Positions 60,392-64,000 of a stretch of DNA of 64,000 nt are shown here, one piece after another. Each line of letters opens with the position of its first letter. Position 1 is the stretch's first letter. Position numbers and translations under genes: made by a program. The stretch is from Sequoia sempervirens (lineage: Eukaryota > Streptophyta > Pinopsida > Cupressales > Cupressaceae). Below the pieces are notes generated by a model. That model worked only from the letters and a program-made list of their open reading frames with translations. It searched no databases and had not been told where the DNA came from. The stretch is from positions 973,283 through 1,037,282 of the forward strand of contig VDFB02000002.1 in NCBI GenBank assembly GCA_007258455.2. The letters run 5' to 3'.

Positions 60392-61155
60392 CCCTTATGG
60401 TATTTTCAAGATTTAATTTCAAATCTTGGCAGGATTTAGCCTCCTTTATTTAATGAATTCATATGTCATCTTGTGGTGTAATTTTGGGATATTAAGCATA
60501 GATAAGTATAAATACAAGGTTCCTGCTCTCATATTTACATCTAGCAATCTAACAAGCAATCTAAGCATCCAAGTATTCAAGTATTCCAACATTCAAGAGA
60601 AGTTCATTAAGCATTTGGAGCCATCATCAAGATTCAAGCATCATATTAAGGATTTTATTGAATCATGTGTGTTTTTGAGCTTTTATTTTTGATGTAGGGT
60701 TTTCATTCAAGCAAGAAATTCAAGTCAAGATTTATCAAGCGTTCAAGCATTTCAAGATCTACATTCAAGCTATCCACTTCACACAAGCTTTTAGATTTCA
60801 TAAAAAGGGTTTGTTGAATTCTAACATTGCATGTTGTTCATTCATCATTCCCTCCTTTATTTCATTTCATTCCAAGGTTTAATTAACAATAAGGAGTGTG
60901 ACTAAGGAAAACCCCCATTTACTAACAATCAACAAGTTTTCCCACCCTTGTGTGTTTGTGATTGTAGGTTGAAGACTTGAAGATCATTTGAAGTACAAAG
61001 TTTCAAAGTTGCAAAGTTGCATTGCAAAGTTGTCATCTTCACGAAAACTCACCTACAAGCTAAATCTGAAAATTTTAGGACCTGAGATCTAAGAAGAAGG
61101 AAGTGCAAAAATTGAGCCTCAAGACCACATTCAATGATTCTAGAAATTCAAAACG

Positions 61156-61301
61156 AGACTAAGTCGCCACCTAGGGTGTCTTAGTCCTTCTGAGGGTATT
61201 TTTTAGAGATTCTTTTAGATCTTGTTCCGGCATCCAAATATTTTGCATCTTCCTAGAAAAATAGTAGTGGGACTAAGACAATAGTAAATGCATCTTAGTC
61301 C
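61156..61301. promoter_or_regulatory. Second pair of 13-6-13 dyads in K LTR
   Basis: 61,156-61,187: AGACTAAGTCGCC / GGTGTCTTAGTCC with centre ACCTAG. 61,270-61,301: GGACTAAGACAAT / TGCATCTTAGTCC. Spacing 114 bp, as in F (115). Confidence 0.6.
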
Positions 61302-61500
61302 TCCATAGCACATTTTGATAGCATTTTTTCATTTCCATAATCCTTATCACATTTCCAAACTTCCTAGGTACATACATCATAACTTTTTGTTGATTAATTT
61401 CATCATTTGCATCCTTCATTTAGCTTGCATTACTAGGTTTTATGTTTACTTGTCTTTTCGAAGCTTTTGGTTAGTGGTGAACCCCTCAAAGCTAAAAGAA

Positions 61501-62028
61501 CCCCCTCCTAGGTATTCCTTGTTGAGATTTGACTCACCCTTTGGGTTGATAGTCAATCCAATTTGGATTCCCAGGATATTATTGAATGGACGAAGGAGAA
61601 TAGAGGTGGGAACTCCACCACGCCTATTTTCTTTTTGGTTCACTTCCATGTTGGCATAGGGAGGTCAAATGCAAGAAAATGTTGAAGGATTCAACTTTTC
61701 AAATTTGACAATAATATTCACAATGTTAATGCTTTCTTGTTTATTATAATTAATGGCAAGAGAAGAAGATCATGTAGCTGACAGATTTAGAATGTTTCCT
61801 TACGAAAACCTCTTTCAACTAAAGATAAATTGGATAGGTTAATGTGAGCTATTATGATATAAATTGACTCCATGAGTAGACAAATTATATTTTATAATTT
61901 TAGAAGTGGCTTGTAACAAATCATCCTTTTAAGGGAATAATGGTTACATTTTTGTTAAAAATGGAGAGTTAGAATTAAGTTAGGACATGGTGCCTTGTGA
62001 GTAAAGAAATGATTTTAAAGTGGAAAAT
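61501..62028. other. Spacer between K and J
   Basis: AT-rich; a 114-codon plus frame starts in the K LTR and ends at 61,659 without a recognisable motif. Element boundaries within it are uncertain. Confidence 0.4.
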
Positions 62029-63329
62029 GTAATGATTGGTGCAATATATTATGAAGGATAGATTGGGGAGTAATTTATTATTTTATGCTAGAGGGAAAGG
62101 GGACCCATGTAAGCTTCTTATCTATAAATACATATTATTGCTAGGTACTTTTTGCAATAGTGTAACTAAGAATGTATTTTTTCACCGAGAGGAATTGGCA
62201 AGTTAGCTTAGTGACTTGAAGCTTAGCTCTTTAATAGGGTTAGCTCCCTTATAACCTCTCAAGGAAAAGGATTGGGTCTGAAATGACCTATGGCCAAGTC
62301 AATCCAGATGGAGAAAATTGATCTTGAGACCTACATGGTGCAATTAAGAAGGTGTTTCTCACATTTTTCTAGTTTTTATAGCATGGTTTCCTTCAATTTA
62401 TATTTATTATATTTTGTGAAGACTATGAATGTTTCATTTTAGAAACTAAGGAGAAAAGCCACTCCATCAATTTGGTATCAAATAAATAAGAAGATATTAT
62501 GTAGGAGCATCCTTGGTTCTTTCTAATCTTGCATCAACCAAAAATATTTTCATTTGATTTTGTTCTTGTTTCAGTTCAAGTTTGTAGATTCAACATTTCA
62601 TCATATTTTGTCACCAGACCCTATGGATCTATATTTGCATCGTGAACATGTTCATTTTCCTTATTCCAAGATTTGAGTGTGATTGGATCTTTTTTCAATG
62701 AGTTATCCCTTCTGAATTTAGTGGCAATTTCTTGAACCGGCATTGGAATAATTTTTAAGCCCAATGACTAGTTTGATTGCCTGTGGATCTTTCCCATAAC
62801 TTGTGGATCTTTCTTGTAACTTGTGGATCTTGATGGTGTGATTCGAATTGTCCCATGGAGTGTCCCTGACCTTAAAATTATAGGCCCACACTTCATCCTA
62901 TGCATTCATGGAGGAGTAATTAAAATTTGAGGTTGACCTATTCATGCACACATTACATTTTCATTCATTGGAGATTGTGATGATCTTTGGTCAATGTGAA
63001 ATATTCTAGATCTGTGGATATGATATAAAGTTTGTAATAGATTTTTAGAATAGAAAAATTTGATTAGGTAGACTAATGTGGATCTGATATGTAGTATTTT
63101 CGCTCGTGTTAAGGAGCATATAGGAATATTGTATTTGAGCATGTTGTATCAGGCCTGTGAGCCAAATCCATAAGCCTAGATGTTGTCAGCCAATTATAAT
63201 TGAGATTTATGTTAATGAGAATGTTTGAATTCACATTTGCCTCCAATTTTTGCATTGCTTCCATAGTGTGACTCTTGCTACATAGTCTAGATTGTTCTCT
63301 TTGAAGACCCTCCTACCATGGCTACACCA
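62029..63329 (+). repeat. 5' LTR of gypsy element J (left end approximate)
   Basis: The right end ...CTACACCA is followed by AATTGGTATCAGGGC, so the LTR border is well placed at 63,329. A TATA box (62,122-62,130) and 'gttagctcccttataacc' downstream suit U3/R. The left end TGTAATGATTGG (62,029) is only a candidate; no partner LTR is in the window. Confidence 0.5.
62122..62132 (+). promoter_or_regulatory. TATA box of J LTR
   Basis: CTATAAATACAT, a textbook plant TATA box, about 1.2 kb before the primer-binding site. Confidence 0.6.
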
Positions 63330-63332
63330 AAT

Positions 63333-63344
63333 TGGTATCAGGGC
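63333..63344 (+). other. Primer-binding site of J (initiator tRNA-Met)
   Basis: TGGTATCAGGGC; the standard initiator-Met complement is TGGTATCAGAGC, one difference. Confidence 0.85.
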
Positions 63345-63453
63345 AAGATTCAATCCATGAGAGATCACCAGAATTCGTGGACTCTTGTTGAAGATTTGTT
63401 GTGGGTTGGCAGACTAAGGATCCAATCTGTAGCCACAAAGAACTTTTATAAAT

Positions 63454-64000
63454 ATGGCAAGAAGAACAAATGGTAGAGGAAATGGAGTGCAAGGAAATGC
63501 AGACCCAACCATGATGGAGATGTTGAGAGGAATTGCTGCTAGATTGGAAGCAGTCAAAACAGCCCAGAGGAGAGGTTGACCAGTTGATAATGTGAGTGAT
63601 GAAGAGGTAGAAGTATAGGAAGAAAGGGAAAGAGAAGATCAACTTGGCTTGGATCAGGGAGAAGAGAGGTTCATAAGATCTATAACTAGAGCAAATACTA
63701 AACCACATTTCAATCCACTAAATTATAGAGGTAAGTTGGATTCCTATGAATTGTTTAATTGGATAATAGAGATGGAGAAGTATTTTTATTTTGAAGGTGC
63801 CAATGAAGGAAAAAAGGTGAAATTTTCTTGTACAAATTTGAAAGGACATGCATCCCTTTGGTGGGTAAATTTGCAGTTAGATAGGCGAAGAAGAGGAAAG
63901 GAGAAGATAAAATCATGGGATCAGATGGTGAATAAGTTAAAGGCAAAGTTTATGCCTACAAATTATTAGATTAGTTTGTTTTGGAAGTTGTAGAATTCAA
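63454..64000 (+). pseudogene. gag: Gag of J (partial, runs off window)
   Basis: ATG at 63,454 (MARRTNGRGNGVQGNADPTM) is followed in the same frame by two stops (near 63,577 and 63,616) and then by an open stretch 63,649-63,966 with 'FNPLNYRGKLDSYELFNWII', 'MEKYFYFEGANEGKKVKFSC', 'LKGHASLWWVNLQLDRRRRG' and 'SWDQMVNKLKAKFMPTNY', the Ty3/gypsy Gag core. Another stop follows at 63,967. The initiator-Met primer site and this Gag suggest a different lineage from G and D. Protease, RT and integrase would lie beyond the window. Confidence 0.75.

Larger units (their letters stand above)
56803..61500 (+). mobile_element. Non-autonomous LTR element K (5' LTR missing)
   Basis: The interior follows the same plan as F: leader, accessory frame (57,159-58,288), conserved non-coding blocks, polypurine tract AAAGTTGGGGCTAAA and an LTR starting TGTAGTGTACG at 60,041. 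The LTR sequence differs from that of F apart from the dyad geometry. The left side is cut at or before 56,803 by L; the right end of the LTR is not fixed. No RT, protease or integrase is present. Confidence 0.65.
60041..61500 (+). repeat. 3' LTR of K (right end approximate)
   Basis: It starts TGTAGTGTACGAAAAATGC. It contains four dyads (60,247-60,278; 60,360-60,391; 61,156-61,187; 61,270-61,301). 'ggaaaacccccatttac' (60,918) parallels 'gcaaacccccatgcc' of F (6,339). The end is placed near 61,500 by comparison with the length of F; no target duplication was found. Confidence 0.55.

Noticed and set aside
61446..61659. Overlapping frames on both strands near the K LTR end as a coding exon.
   Set aside because: No motif recognised, boundary between K and J uncertain, no supporting splice pattern.

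Overview
This window reads as repeat-filled nuclear DNA of a seed plant with a very large genome. It is AT-rich, has no intact host gene, and consists almost entirely of old LTR retrotransposons nested inside one another. The size of the elements (one LTR is 6.7 kb), the heavy decay and the stacked insertions suggest a gymnosperm such as a conifer, but that is an inference from style, not from a marker gene. Nearly all open frames are fragments of retroelement proteins carrying stops and frameshifts. I saw no tRNA, rRNA, CRISPR array or bacterial-type feature.

Layout. 1-1,480: a ~947-bp tandem duplication. 2,460-2,618: an RNase H relic. 2,960-3,650: degenerate ~175-215-bp tandem repeats. 3,711-4,610: dispersed repeat E, with a second copy at 54,108-55,005. 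5,317-11,836: a complete non-autonomous LTR element 'F' (LTRs 1.79 kb, target-site duplication CTCTC). 12,274-50,174: a minus-strand Ty3/gypsy array 'G' with three giant LTRs (12,274-18,893; 32,009-38,672; 41,945-50,174), one gag-PR-RT-RNH-IN internal region (about 18,894-32,008, interrupted by D) and one partial internal region (38,673-41,944). The integrase gene of G is split at 19,301/26,187 by a complete minus-strand element 'D' (19,302-26,181, target-site duplication GTCCC) that encodes only Gag plus an acidic tail. Three copies of a short inverted-repeat DNA element 'T' sit in the G LTRs. 50,175-53,160 and 11,842-12,273 are the two sides of an older gypsy element 'H' that G split. 55,350-56,802: a putative LTR with a striking AT-rich tandem array. 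56,803-about 61,500: element 'K', a relative of F lacking its 5' LTR. About 62,029-64,000: start of a plus-strand gypsy element 'J' (LTR, initiator-Met primer site, gag) that runs off the window.

Insertion order deduced from what interrupts what: H is oldest; F and the G array entered H; D and the T elements then entered G.

Most interesting signals: (1) F and K carry a reiterated dyad of fixed geometry (13-nt arm, 6-nt centre, 13-nt arm) whose inner arm sequence differs between the two families while pairing is kept; (2) the G LTRs carry, upstream of their apparent TATA box, a ~1,225-codon frame present in all three copies and therefore located in U3; (3) the internal 3' ends of D and G share a non-purine motif that looks like a primer-binding site on the opposite strand.
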